64,000 nt of DNA. Source: Thecaphora thlaspeos. Its lineage: Eukaryota; Basidiomycota; Ustilaginomycetes; Urocystidales; Glomosporiaceae. Under the pieces are notes generated by a model that saw only the letters and a list, made by a program, of their open reading frames with translations, had not been told where the DNA came from and did not search any database. Positions 42,848-53,879 of the stretch are shown one piece after another. The position numbers and the translations under genes were made by a program. The number at the start of each line of letters is the position of its first letter. The first letter of the stretch is position 1. The DNA lies in NCBI GenBank assembly GCA_900291925.1, contig UWYS01000023.1, positions 124,001 to 188,000 on the forward strand, in the 5' to 3' direction.

Positions 42848-45800
42848 TCACGACATGCTGTAGGTCCACGTGTCTCGACACTTTTCGTAAAACTCCAGAC
42901 AGTGGTAGATCGGCTTCTTCCTCTCGACGTCAACGTTCAAGGTTGCCAGCTCCTTGATCCATCCTTCGGCGTTGGGAATCTTCTTGAGCGCTGGATAGCT
43001 TGACCCATCGCAACCTCGAACGTGCAGGACGGCCGCTGCTGCGTCCGCCTTTTGGTGAACTTGCATCCATGATTGTACGGCTTGAGATACGCGCTGGCTC
43101 GGTTCCGAGGCATCGCTAGTGTCGTCCCCGTCGTTGAAAAGTTCCACAAGCTCCTTAGGAGGCTTGTGGACCGGTACCAAAGCGTAAAACTTGCTCCTCG
43201 CCAAGGAAGGAGTCTCGATGCCCAGGTCCATGATGATCGTCATCGGTCGGTGCTGTCCGGCTTGCAGATCGATGACACGCGGGCCCCAGACGTCGCAGTC
43301 CACTCCCTCAATCACCTCCTCCATCCGCGACGCCGCTACCAAAGCGTCGCTTTGAGCCGACCTTGCCCGCACCTTGTGCTTTGGTAGGGTAACGGAGTCC
43401 CGCAGTTTGACTTGGATGCCCAAATACGAGAATTGTCCCCTGTCCATTGGTCGATCCGGATCGCCGCGATACACGGGCAGGATGAGGTCGATACCGCGCT
43501 GGCCGTGCGCACACTGGAACGCAGCTGTCCGTCGCCACGCGCGCTCGAGAGCCTCTCTGCAAGCGGAAACAGATTGGGGCGCAAAGGTGTGGGTGATCGT
43601 ACCACAGCAAAAAGTTGCTAGCAAGATGCTTCTGCTTAGTTCCAGGCATTTCTACTCACGTGGTGATCGTCTCGGAACAATCTTGAAGAGGTATAAAGTG
43701 GGTGAACGCCATGAAACTCCCTTCAAGGAGCTTAGCAAAGTGGTGAACTTCGACGTCCGTGATAAGACCAAATCGAGGCCCAAGCAGCGCTCGAAAGAAA
43801 CCGGCGGCCGGGAAGATCGGTGCCTGCGGAACCGTGGTGTTGCCCTGGCTACCGCTGCCGCTGCTGACGCTGCCGATGTCAATATTGCCGGCCACGTAGT
43901 AGTCGCGTGCAACGATAAGCACAATACGAGCCAAGAACTCTCCTGTTTGTCCACGGTGAACGAGCTTGCCCGTCGAGACGAGTTCAGAGAACAGAGCGTC
44001 AAATGCTTGTGCGTAGCTCTCCCCTTGCATCAGGCTCGAGCCAGCGGCCAAGGAAAGGACGGGCTCGCTGATGGTTGTCGTTTCGATCGACCCATGATCC
44101 GTAAGACCTGTGAAGAGCCGGAGGTGGCGTCGAATGCCCTCCGTCGCCAGCTTGAGGACCAGCGTTTCGTCGTCGTGCTTGCGTTTGCGCGGCAGGTGAG
44201 GCGCAGCGCGATCTGTGTGACAGACGAGGTCCAGCCACACGCGTGACGAGAAGGCAGCAACAACGTGGTCAAGCTTCCCAGGATGGAAGTACTTGGAACC
44301 GAAGAGCTTACGTCCCGCAAAGTGCAACGCTTCGCTCGGTGCAACACCTGCAGCCCACAACTGAGCAGTAGTAAAAAGCGCGGAGAGGCAGCGGGTTTAA
44401 GGAGTGGTCAGTAGATGATTGAGCGACATCGGAATGCAGCAAGTGGATGGATGGCTAAGCTCACTGGTCGTCCGTACTTTTGCAAAGCGCTGACTTTGAG
44501 GACGTCCTTCGGCGTGCAGGTGAGCATGGAGAGCTCCTCGTCGACGTTGACGTCCATGGGAAGATCGACGTAGGGCGGCAAGGGAGGAAGAGTCTCGAGG
44601 CGTTCAGAGCTCACCACCGGCTCAGAAAGCTCCGAGATCCCGGAAAAGGTGTCCGTCAACAGACACCACAGCCTAAGCCTTCTCTGTGTTAGAGAGAGAG
44701 AGAAGGCTGCGCGCCGAAGGTCCATTAGCTGGAGACCGCCTCCACGCTCGAGGTAAGAGACCTCGTCGAGCGCGAGAAAGAACGTCGGCGTCTCGGCAAG
44801 GTAGGCGGCCGTGTCCGGGTGCAGCCCCGTCGGAGGGCGGCAGCAAGCATCGTCGATTCTGTCGGCAAGCGCTGCAGCGGCGTCGCTACACCACGCGACG
44901 CTCAGGGCCTCGGCAAATCCCCTAAGCGTCTTGTGCGTGGCCTGGAGGCTTTGCAGCAAGCCGCTTTTTCTACCCTCCTCGACGAGTTCCAGGGCGGTAG
45001 TGGCGACGTCGTGGAAGAACGAGGAGCGCACAGCGTTGACGGGCTCCTTCGAGACCGCCCATTGTCGCCAGAAGTGGGTGGTGGTGCTGTTGCTGCTGCT
45101 GCTGCTGCGGCTGGATTGAGCCTGGTTCGGTGCTTGTTCCGGTGTTCCGCCCACTGCGAGTGCGTGCAGCAGCGTTGCCAGGAGGGCGGTGGCGGCGGTC
45201 TGACGGTCAAACAGATCGTTGCGCTCAAGGGTGCAATACCTGGTAAAGTCGTCGTCGCCAAAAGGGAAGCCGCGCTGGCCATGGGATCCCGGCTCGCGCA
45301 TACACACAGTGAGGCCAGGGAGGGCTTTGCAGAGCTCGTGCACGAGCTTGCTTTTGCCCGTCCCGCTAGACTGTATCAGATGAACGATACGACCATACGC
45401 TTTGGCGTCGCCAACGTTGTTGCAGTAGGCCTGCTCGTAGCACAGGGCGACGGCGTCGACGAGGTTGAGATGCGCGTTGTGAAGAATAGGACGGTCGAGG
45501 AAAGCATCGGAAATGGCGGTGTAGTGCTCGTCGTCCCAGTTGCGCCGTGCGTGGTTTTCGTACTGGAAGCCAAGGAGAAAGAGATGGAGGACAAAAGGGG
45601 CCTCGCTGAAGCTATCGATTGCGGCATAGAAGCGCTGAGCGAGCTCCCAGAGCTCATTGGGAGGAAGGATGGGAGCGTCATCACCGGCGAGCGTCGTGAG
45701 GCGGGTCTCAAGCCAGCTCGGCAGCGCTGGCGTGCCGCGAAGCTGACGGCAAGCTGCAACAACCTCGCCAAAGTGCAAGTGAAGTGGCGTCACGAGAGCA

Positions 45801-45994
45801 TTAGACGGTTGATGGTCGAAGGCTAGTCGGCCATACGTAGAGAGGAGGTTGAGCTGAGTAGAGGAATCTCTTTCGCGGAGAAGCTGCAGCAGAGTGCGGA
45901 CGTGGTTGAGTTTCTCAGCCTGTGTGGGGCTATCGACGCGGCGGCGATTCGGCGAGCTTGTCGGGGACGCGGCGGGCGAGGTGTGCGAGCCCAT
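42848..45994 (-). CDS. P-loop NTPase with C-terminal PD-(D/E)XK-like nuclease domain
   Basis: Three exons, 45994-44465, 44360-43660 and 43556-42848, all GT-AG and in phase, 979 residues. The Walker A motif is HLIQSSGTGKSKLVHEL (about 205-221) and a Walker B-like strand is FFLALDEVSYL (about 405-415). The C-terminal part has a restriction-endonuclease-like core: GIDLILPVY (Asp about 767) followed by SYLGIQVKLRD (Gln-x-Lys about 792-794). The NTPase-plus-REase order resembles the Crinkler-type (CRN/CR) effector proteins of oomycetes and some fungi, and related basidiomycete proteins of unknown role. No signal peptide is seen. It sits directly beside the transposon island. The domain call comes from motifs only; whether it is an effector, a defence protein or a selfish-element product is open. 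Confidence 0.72.
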
Positions 45995-47438
45995 GGCAAA
46001 CGATCAGTCAGGGCTGAGATGAGGGTGGATGCGAGTACGTCGGTGGGCTAGGGCCGGAGTGTCAAGGTGGAGATGCTGCGACAAGCATAGGCAACGAGCG
46101 CCACCAGCGGAGGGATACCTTGCCCCAGAAGGCGGCCTGTAATAAGAAGGGGGGGGGGAGACGGAGACGTCGAGAGAATGAGAGACTGGATGGAAGGATG
46201 GGGGCGAGGGGGGAGGAGTGGGGTTGCGGACGTCTGCGCAGTGCCAGGTGCCGAAGGAGGGCCAAGTGAGAGGCGGGCTGGAAAAAGCCACAGTGTCGGT
46301 GGTGGTGGTGGTGATGATGTGGGCGTTGCGACGGTCCAAATGGTCCAAGCTGCTCGGGCGAGAGACGCCGTTGCACGCTGGCGGAACCGCCGTAAACTTG
46401 CCTGAGCTGGACTGCAGCGTCGTTTCGTACGTATCGGCTGGCGTCCCTCTACGCTATGTACCAAGTGGCCCCCTCCCCTTCCCAACTCCACGTGAACGCG
46501 CCCCGGACCCTCTGTGGCTGAGATGATTGATGTCCATTCAAAAGGGCCGAGGCGCGCGAGTAAGTCTAATCTACAGGGGGGCCTGCCGGCTCCGGGCTGC
46601 TGCGATGACTCGCCCGGCCAACCCAAGCCACAAGCCATGATCCGGGGTTCGGTCCCGATCGGTCTCGAAAGGTTACCCAACGATGGCTCAAGCCTGCGAC
46701 CGATACACGACCAGAGAGAAACCAGCAAGCAAGTGTGTCTGAACAAGCAACATTCAAGATTGTGATCCGGTCCGTCGATTCTTGCCTTCATACCACCCGC
46801 TCTCCTCTCGTTGGCCTCTCGCTCGCTTACTCGAGCTCCGCCGTCCATCTAGCCTGTCCCTTCTTCCTGTTGACAGCGGTCCTATACAACATCTCCTTTC
46901 GTAGTGCGCCACATCTCGGACGGTCGACCAGGAGCCTTGCATGAGTTGGCTCCGTTCGATGAAAAGCAGCTGCTCCAGCAGAGACGAGCGGCGTCCTCCA
47001 GAACGATGGTGCAGGTGTCCAGCCCTCGTCCTCGTCGTCAATGTTGTGAAGAAGAGGGGGCGGGGGGGAGGAGGCGGAGGGAAAAAGGCACGAAGGAGGC
47101 GCAAGGGCGGAGGCTTTCAACGGAAGGCGGAGCGGTATGGATGGAGGGCGCGATGTGCTTGCCTCTCGAACTGCGTGCACGCTGGTGCGCGCCGACTCTT
47201 GACAGAGTCTGGAATAGGCCTCGCCGCGCCTCATCTGCGCTCGCTTCTTCATCGCTCGCTGCAAATCGTTTGCACATCCTCGCGGGCCCCCACAGCTCTA
47301 CTGTTGTGCTGCTGCGCCACCTGTGCGGCCTGGAAAGCTGCAATAATTGGAGAAAGGCATGTTCATTCCAAACTGCCAGTTCTCTCTGATTGAATCGGTC
47401 TGGTACTTTACAAGTTGATATGGGTCGCCGATGCCCCT
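45995..47438. other. intergenic, no supported gene
   Basis: About 1.4 kb between the start of the P-loop gene and the 3' end of the FAD oxidoreductase. Open frames on both strands are proline/arginine-rich shadows without motifs. Confidence 0.45.
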
Positions 47439-50400
47439 TTATGTCGTCTGGACCCCTTCCGCCTCTGCCGTGGGCTTGGGCTCCAGCTCCGACAGCCCTC
47501 CACCTGCCCCTGCCTCTTGCTGTGCGAGCTCGTGCTCCTTCTCCATGCTCGCCAGCGCCGCCTCCACCTCTTCGTCCGACAGCACAAGGCCGTGGCCGAG
47601 AGTGTTGCGGAAGAGACCGTTGGGATCGACCTGTCTCTTGAGCTTCATGAGCCGTCGGAAGTTGCGCGGCCCGTACGAGCCCACCACCCGCTCCAGCTTC
47701 TCCGTCCGTCCCAGGAAGCATGGATAGGGTCCGCCGATGCTGACCTTGGAGACAATCTCGCTGAGCCACCTTTCAACGCTCTGGATGCACTTTTGATCCT
47801 CGGCCTGTCCGGCCCACTGCTGCAGCGAGCCGACGGTGAACTTGGCCGACCTGGCCTTCCTCGAGATGCACGTCTCGTCGTCCGCCACGTCCTCGACTGC
47901 ACCACCAAGCAGCTCAAAGAGCCACACGGCGCGGCTGCCGAGTCCCTGGAAACTGCGGACGCTCTTCGAGATCATTTCATCAGTCAGCGTGCTGATCAGA
48001 TCCCCCCGCACCATCCATCTTCTGCCGGAACCGCCCTTGAGCACTTGTGCGACGCCATCATGCTGGTTGAGGAAGCTGCGCTCCTCAATGTCCTTGAGTA
48101 GCGTGCGCTCGCCCGACCAGCTCGTGATAGCCTGCACTAGCGCCTCGCCTTCGCTCTTGGGGCCCAGGAAGCAGACCTGAATCACGATGACGTGCGAGTT
48201 CTTGCTCGGGCCCGCCGTGAGGATGAGATTCGAGTAAAAGGCGTTCGGCAGGCCGGCCTTCAGACAGTCGCGCCAGTGTCGAATCAGCGAGCCGGCCGTA
48301 GCCGGGTTCAGGGGGTAGATGAGGTTGCCGGAGTAGACCGAGGGCACGGGGTAGGCCTTGGCGACGATGCGCGAGACGACACCGAAGCAAGGCGCGGCGC
48401 CGCGAACCGCCCACCACAGTCCTGACGGAGGGCAAAAGCGTCAAGGGGACCAGATGGAAGTGAGGAAGAGAGAAGAAGGACAAGCCGTCAGAAACTCGGG
48501 TCAACGGGAGTCGTGCCGACATCGTGGAGTGGCACAATACTCACCTCGTTCTTCCTCTGACTTGTGTTTCGAGTCCTCGTTGAGGGTGACGATCCTTCCA
48601 TCGGCTAGCACCATTTCGACCTCGACAATGTTGTCCAGAGATAGACCGTAGGCTCGAGTGAGGTAGCCAAAGCCGCCAGTCGTCATGGCAGCTGTCGGTC
48701 GGAAACCGCGGTTTACGCAAGTAGCACAACAGGTCAGCCAGGCGATCACCTCTCCGAGTATCGGATCTGTTGCAGCAGCGGTCCCGGGAGCTGCTTCCAC
48801 TCACTTGATCCCACCGGGTAAGCCGAGACTGGCACGTGGTAGGGCACGCCATTGACGACCAACGTTTTTGGCGCAGCAGTCAGCCGTCCCGTGCCCTTGT
48901 CGAAGCTCGACTCATCGCCGCCTTCTGTCGAAAAAGTACCTTCCCTTCCCGCCTTGTCTGTAAAGACATCGAGCCCTCGGATGCCGACGCCGGGCCCGAA
49001 CGCCACAAGGGCAAACTTGTCTTCGTGCACGCCGGGCTGCAGAATGGCTGCAGCGGTCGTCGGCGGGATGACGGCACGGCCCGTAAAGCTGTACGGGTTG
49101 GAGCCTTCGGCCTCCTGCATCGGCGAGATCTGCTGCGTTGGCTGGGGCGAGGGGGCAAAGCTCGGGATTGAGCCGCCGGCCTCGCCGTTGTCTATTGAGC
49201 CACGGGCGGCGGCGTTCAAGGCCCAGGTGCCAGAAGGCCATGCATCTTGTAGATCAGCGAGACTCTTGGGTACAAAGGACGGCGGAAGCTGCTTCTGCTG
49301 CTGAATTCCACCAAAAGTCGTCGGGTCGAACGTGAGCTGTCCCGAAGTCTGCACGTTGTACGCGGGATCCTGGCTGGCGTTGACACTGTCGTGACTTGCC
49401 GCAAACGCCGCCGAGTCCCAGGGCAGCTGGCCCGGTGCGACGTTGTTGGTAGACGTCACATCGCCATCGCTTCGCCAGACGAAGCCGCCGGCCGGCAGGC
49501 TGATGCGCTCCCCGACGGAGCCTTCCGGGCGGTGATGTTTCTGCCATCTCTTGTTTTCATAGCTGGATGTCGGGTCCCAGTCGTCCGACGTCCGGCTTTG
49601 AGAGTTGCGCAGGCCTCTGCCAGATGACCCCGAGATGGATCGCGATACGGACGCGGCTTGGGAGGCCGAGCGCGGGCTGTTGCCATCGATCATCATGGGG
49701 CTGGCGGAGCGGCCGCTGCTCGCCTCGTACGCATGCTGCGACGTAGAGGTGGAGCGAAGGGGAGCGGAAGTGTTGAGGAAATTAAAGAAGTCATTGAGTG
49801 CCGCGTCGCTGCTCGCGGGATGAGAACGGGAGATGGACGTGGAGCTCGACGCCTGGTCAGACGAATGTGTGCTGCCAGAACCGTTTGCGCTGCCGCTGCC
49901 CTTGGGAGAAGCCGATCCGGTACCTCGCTGGTCGATCTGGCGGTCCACCCAGCTCGTGGGCGGGCGACGGTTCAGATCTTGTTTACCGAGGTTTAGCGTG
50001 AGAGACTGATCTCGCGGTGCCGACCCAGCCATGAAGCCTTGAAAAGAGCTGTCTGCGGCGTCGTCGCGGTCCTGGATGCAATCACCCTTCTCCAGGAGAA
50101 CAGGCGAGGGCTGGCTCGCCTCGTGGGCGCCCGAACGCTCTGAAAAGCTCTCGCTATCTGCATCCGCTCCGCTCTCGCCGCTTCGTCCTTTTTGCATCGA
50201 GACCGAGCGGACGATGCGCGACCCTAATCCGAGACTGACATCGCCCTGTTGCTGCTGACTCTGACGTAGGTCTTTCTTCCGGACCAAAGCCTCTGTCATC
50301 TCGGTCGCACCGGGAGCTTCGTCCTGGCGCGGAGCTGATAAGCCGGTGTCGCCCGTCTTGCACCTGAGAAGGGCTGATGACGTCTGCATGCCAGGGCTGC

Positions 50401-51121
50401 TGTCGTTTCGCTCGAAGCCATCGCGGAAAGCCTCGTCGGCCTTGCGCACCCTGGCGCCGGACAACCGTCGCCGCGAGTCCGACTCTGGCTGTGCAGCAGC
50501 GTCGAGATCGGCGGAGGACATGTCCTCCTGGAACGTCGCCCTGGACCGGTCATGGATCTGCTGGTGCGCGATGCGGTCGATGTTGGCCACGGATGCAGTG
50601 GAGAGGGTGACGGTGGCGCTATTGGCAGTGGCATCGATGGTAGGGCCGCCGACGTTGGTGAGTGCGGGTGCGTCGTCGGCGCCGGGCGCGCCGTCCGGGG
50701 TGCGGAATGCCTTGAGCGTCATATGCTTGCTGTTGGGCGGGGTGAGCTTGACATCGTCCATGTAGCGGGTGTCGATGATGAGCTCGCCCTGAATGGCCCA
50801 GCCGGCCGTTGCAAAGCCGCCGGACCTGATGGAAGGTGATAGCTGATACCGATTGCAGAACTTGATCAGCGTCGAAATGCCGTGAGCAGAGGTGGGAAGA
50901 GCTACAATCCAGCCGCCGACGGGTGCGGCATCGTTGAAGATGCGAACGCTGCGGGAGAAAAGCACCTCGCCTCGAACGGCAACCAGGCCGGGGAAGACGC
51001 GTTGGAGGCGTTGCTTTAAGGAGTTGAAGCGCTCAGTCTGGGCCGAGAGCTGTTGCTGGGTGAGCGAGGCATGGCTGGGTATGTCGTACGGGGTCGTCTG
51101 CAGCTTGGGATCCTCCTTCAT
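47439..51121 (-). CDS. FAD-linked (BBE-type) oxidoreductase with large disordered insertion
   Basis: Three exons, 51121-48805, 48691-48545 and 48421-47439, joined in phase to 1148 residues. Family members are normally about 500-600. The FAD/PCMH half starts at residues 70-125 (APVGGWIVALPTSAHGIS, SIRSGGFATAGWAIQGELII). It resumes at about 703 (FALVAFGPGVGIRGLDVFTD, GVPYHVPVSAYPVGS) and in exon 2 (TTGGFGYLTRAYGLSLDNIV). Exon 3 has GLWWAVRGAAP and the C-terminal BBE motif RQVDPNGLFRN. Between about 150 and 695 lies a Ser/Gln/Asp-rich, apparently disordered segment. It is in the same exon with no plausible introns removing it. The usual covalent-flavin His of RSGGHS is Phe (RSGGFATAG). Substrate unknown. 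Confidence 0.8.
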
Positions 51122-52561
51122 TGTGAGTTGCGCAGAAGCTCGGTGGGCGACGAGTGGGCGGTGGCGATGCAGAATGGTGCGGGAGTAGTGGGACAGGGAC
51201 TTGGGAGGCGAGACGACGTTGTCGGGTGGTCGGGGCTGCGAGGGCGGGATGCGCTGGCGTGCAAGAGGTGCGAGCCTGAACAGTTCAAGAGCGAGCTTGC
51301 CAAAGGTTCAGGCTCGACGGGACGAGGCGGTGGCCGTTGTGAAAGACAGAGCGGTGAGGCGAGGCGAAGCGGTGGCAACTACCTGGGCCCGACGGAGGGC
51401 CACTTCAGCAGAGATGATGGCGAGCAGCGGCGATGGAGGCGATGGTGTGTGAATGTGGCGTGAGTCGTGTGTGTGCCGTGGAATGGCGTGCAACGATGGG
51501 CAGGCCAAGGAGGGCAAGGGTGTGTGGCAGAGATGAATAGTAAGGTCAAAGTAGTGGCGTGAGTGTGGTGGAGGAGGGAAGGAAAGCGGCGGGAGCCACC
51601 GACACGGTAAAGCGCCCGCGGGTCCAGAGGCGCCAAGGACGCCAGCGCAGCAGGCACGAGGCGAGGCTGCGTGGGATCGGAAGGATCCGAAGAATATACT
51701 ACGCCGCCTTGCCGTAGCTTGCCGTAGCTTGCCGTAGCTTGCCGGAGCTTGCCGTAGCTTGCCTGGCTCGCCGCGGCCCGCCTCGCGGCCCACGACCCAC
51801 TCTCGACTCGGCTTTCAGTGGGCAGGCGGGCCGCCGCCACGCCCCTTGGCAGCGACTCGCCCATCCTCATGTTGTCGTCCCTACCCGCCGCCCTTCTGTT
51901 GAAATATCTTGCAGCAGCCATGTTCCTCTCGTCTGTGCTGCAGAGCCACTCGCCCCTGCTCGTCTAGCCGCGGCTGCCAACGACTGACACTACTCTTGGA
52001 ACATGGCCCAGAGGCTAGGTGTGTGGCGGCACCGTGGCTTGGCCCGATTGCAAGGACAAGCTGTCCCGATGTCCTCGGCGAAAGAAAGACGTTCTTGCAC
52101 CGCTCTTTCGGAGGCGCAAGCGCCCAAGAGAGGCCAGCGGGCCAGCGGGGCAATCTTGAATGGGTGTGGGGACGCCCTCCCTATCCGCTGGCGACCTGCA
52201 CCGAGCGTCGGCGCGTCGGCGCTTGCTTGCTTGCTTGTGTTGGGGAGGGCAAAGCACGACCCCAAAACCCACCCATCTCGCCAGGCCTGCCTTTACCCCC
52301 TTCTCGTCTCTACACCACGCCCCGGCCCTTGCTCCACCGCCTCCGCCTTTCCCCTCCCGGTTTGTTCCTCGCTTCTACTGCGCAGTGCGCATCATCATAC
52401 CAATCGCCCTGGAGGCTTCCGGCCCGGCAAACACCGCCGCTCTCACCAACACACAGACTCCACGGACGGACCACCTTTCGTTCTGGCTCGTGCGCTCTTG
52501 TACACGTCCAACCGCTTCTCCTCCCATCCCCTCCCTTCTCACCCCTCCATCCCACACCAAC
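51122..52561. other. intergenic between divergent genes
   Basis: About 1.4 kb shared upstream region of the FAD oxidoreductase (-) and the cargo lectin (+). It contains a 10-bp tandem repeat (listed) and no supported ORF. Confidence 0.45.
51711..51760. repeat. 10-bp tandem repeat gccgtagctt
   Basis: Five consecutive units of gccgtagctt, the fourth reading gccggagctt. Non-coding, in the divergent upstream region. Confidence 0.95.
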
Positions 52562-53707
52562 ATGACGTCTCTCTTCTGCTTTCCGACCCACCTCGTGGCG
52601 CTTCTCTTCTCTGTAGCGCTCCTCTTCTCGCTTTCCGCCTCGGCTCAGGAGAAGAAGATCCAGCAGCGTGAGATGGATTCGGACGCCATTGTGCCGCTCC
52701 GCTCACACACCCTCTACGGCCCCTTCGTCGACAGTAACCTCCAGAACAAGTTCTGGGACTTTGGCGGCGATACAATCATCGACACGACAAAGCACATCCG
52801 CCTCACCCAGGACCGCCCCCACGAGATGGGCTGGCTCTGGTCGCGCCTCCCCATCACCGCTGAGAGTGTCGAGATCATCTTTGAGTTCAAGGTCGATGGC
52901 CACTCGAGCAACCTCGCCGGCGACGGCATGGCCATGTGGCTCACCCAGGAGAGGGCCAAGCCCGGCCCCGTCTTTGGCAGCATGAACTACTTCACTGGCC
53001 TCGGCATCTTCTTCGACACCTACCCCAACGCCAGGCATCCTTACACCTTCCCGCGCATCTCGGTCATGAACGGCAACGGCGTCGAGGCCTACGAAACCGC
53101 CCGTGACGGCGCCAGGCAGGAGGTGGCCGGCTGCTCTATCGACTTCCGCCGCACAAAAGTGGCCACAAAGGCAAAGTTCACCCACATCAAAGACGTCTAT
53201 ACCTCGCTCGAGATCCATCACGACGAGTGGGACCACTGGGAGCCCTGCTTCAAGGTCGACAACATCACCCTACCCCTCAACCCCTACCTCGGCTTCACCG
53301 CCCTCACGGGAGACGTCAGCGACGAGCACGATATCGCCTCGGTCCAGACGTCAAACATCCTCTTCAAGCCCAAGAACGCAGAAGAGCTGGCTGCCTTCAA
53401 GGCCAAGCATTTCTTCACCCCCGACCCCGTCTTCGAGCGCAAGTCCTCCTTCTTCAGCGTCGGCGGCTTCGTCTCGGGCCTCTTTAGCTTCGCATTCACC
53501 CTTATCAAGCTGGCATTGGTGCTTGCCGCCATCGGCGGGCTGGTCATGGTCGGTCTCAAGTATCAGAAGAGGCAAAACGTGAGTCACCGGAGCATCGCAT
53601 CGCATTGCATCGCAACACACACAAACTCACTGCTAAACATCGGATTTGCTGCTCGAACGATCTACTTTCTGCACGCACCCCACCATATCCAGGCGAAACG
53701 GTTCTAA
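52562..53707 (+). CDS. L-type lectin cargo receptor (VIP36/Emp47-like)
   Basis: Two exons, 52562-53578 and 53693-53707, 343 residues. The signal peptide is LLFSVALLFSLSASA. The L-type lectin domain follows (LYGPFVDSNLQNKFWDFGGD, NLAGDGMAMWLTQ, FTGLGIFFDTYPN). One transmembrane segment lies near residues 310-332 (IKLALVLAAIGGLVMVGLKY) and the last exon encodes only AKRF, a basic/aromatic cytosolic tail of the VIP36 type. Such proteins bind high-mannose glycans and cycle between ER and Golgi to sort glycoproteins. The intron is also open in frame, so an unspliced form would add about 33 residues and reach the same stop. The short tail with KR-F is the expected export signal. Confidence 0.88.
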   Translation: MTSLFCFPTHLVALLFSVALLFSLSASAQEKKIQQREMDSDAIVPLRSHTLYGPFVDSNLQNKFWDFGGDTIIDTTKHIRLTQDRPHEMGWLWSRLPITAESVEIIFEFKVDGHSSNLAGDGMAMWLTQERAKPGPVFGSMNYFTGLGIFFDTYPNARHPYTFPRISVMNGNGVEAYETARDGARQEVAGCSIDFRRTKVATKAKFTHIKDVYTSLEIHHDEWDHWEPCFKVDNITLPLNPYLGFTALTGDVSDEHDIASVQTSNILFKPKNAEELAAFKAKHFFTPDPVFERKSSFFSVGGFVSGLFSFAFTLIKLALVLAAIGGLVMVGLKYQKRQNVSHRSIASHCIATHTNSLLNIGFAARTIYFLHAPHHIQAKRF

Positions 53708-53879
53708 CCCTTTGGAAGGGCACCTGGCCGGATATCTCCAGCGTTGCGCGGCATAGGTGTATCATGATGCATGCAGACAGAAAATCTCATTATCAGAGAA
53801 CGTGGCGGCAGTCTCAGTTCGATTAGACACAGGCCGGCCGTGGTAGAAAGCGCTTGGGCGAGGGTGTGCCGTTGCTTTG

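Noticed and set aside
53579..53692. Lectin reading through its last intron
   Set aside because: The frame stays open, but GT-AG sites are good and splicing gives the family-typical AKRF tail; kept only as an alternative form.
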